From a virus, in the IMG/VR virus record IMGVR_UViG_3300020452_000242, positions 1 to 23,573 of that record: 23,573 nt of DNA; one strand, 5' to 3'. A program made the position numbers and the translations under genes. Positions within the stretch are counted from its first letter, which is position 1, and every line of letters starts with the position of its first letter. Below, in pieces: positions 23,561 through 23,573 of this stretch. A model generated the notes under the pieces. It was not told the origin of the DNA. It was given only the letters and a program-made list of their open reading frames with translations, and searched no databases.

Positions 23561-23573
23561 TTTTGATTTACTA

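Noticed and set aside
1-23573. tRNA genes, CRISPR arrays, insertion sequences, attachment sites
   Set aside because: No cloverleaf-like sequence, spaced repeats, transposase frames or terminal inverted repeats were seen; intergenic space is too small for most.

Overview
The window is about 66% A+T (estimated by eye). It holds a single tightly packed block of 18 protein genes, all on the minus strand, and is the structural and packaging module of a tailed double-stranded DNA phage. Read in transcription order (right to left), the order is: small Cys-containing protein, holin-like membrane protein, three related virion-accessory candidates, small coiled-coil protein, small hypothetical, tandem GroES-like protein, candidate small terminase, large terminase (TerL), portal, scaffold-like protein, major capsid protein, conserved head-region protein, two head-tail connector/ring proteins, a large tail stabilization/muzzle protein split over two genes, and three helical internal-virion (ejection/cargo) proteins, the last cut by the left edge. 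No sheath, tape-measure or tail-tube genes are seen. Connectors followed directly by a stabilization protein and ejection proteins indicate a short-tailed (podovirus) particle. The order is reminiscent of crAss-like phages and of uncultured marine podoviruses, but no database search was possible.

Host inference: no start codon has a convincing Shine-Dalgarno sequence; leaders are A/T-rich, often with TAAA or AAATA just before ATG. With the low G+C this points to Bacteroidota, plausibly a marine flavobacterium. This remains an inference.

Region by region (plus-strand coordinates): 19156-23542 holds lysis-associated, accessory and assembly-helper genes; 11863-19156 holds packaging and capsid genes; 8982-11780 holds head completion and connectors; 2723-8978 holds the stabilization/muzzle pair; 1-2720 holds internal virion proteins. 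Intergenic gaps are mostly 0-30 nt. The three longest (51, 54 and 82 nt) each contain a G+C-rich hairpin introduced on the transcribed strand by ATAAGGG, each 9-16 nt after the stop codon of a structural gene. These are the main non-coding features. No tRNA, CRISPR, insertion sequence or attachment site was found, and no gene-free stretch exceeds 100 nt.

Most noteworthy observations: (1) a phage protein built of two GroES-like domains in tandem, next to the terminase and capsid genes; (2) the stabilization/muzzle protein divided into two ORFs, with the first half ending in Ig/cadherin-like and Cys-rich domains; (3) the repeated ATAAGGG-hairpin element; (4) three consecutive genes sharing an NPG-containing domain; (5) a TerL whose Walker A lysine is replaced by phenylalanine while the other motifs are intact.
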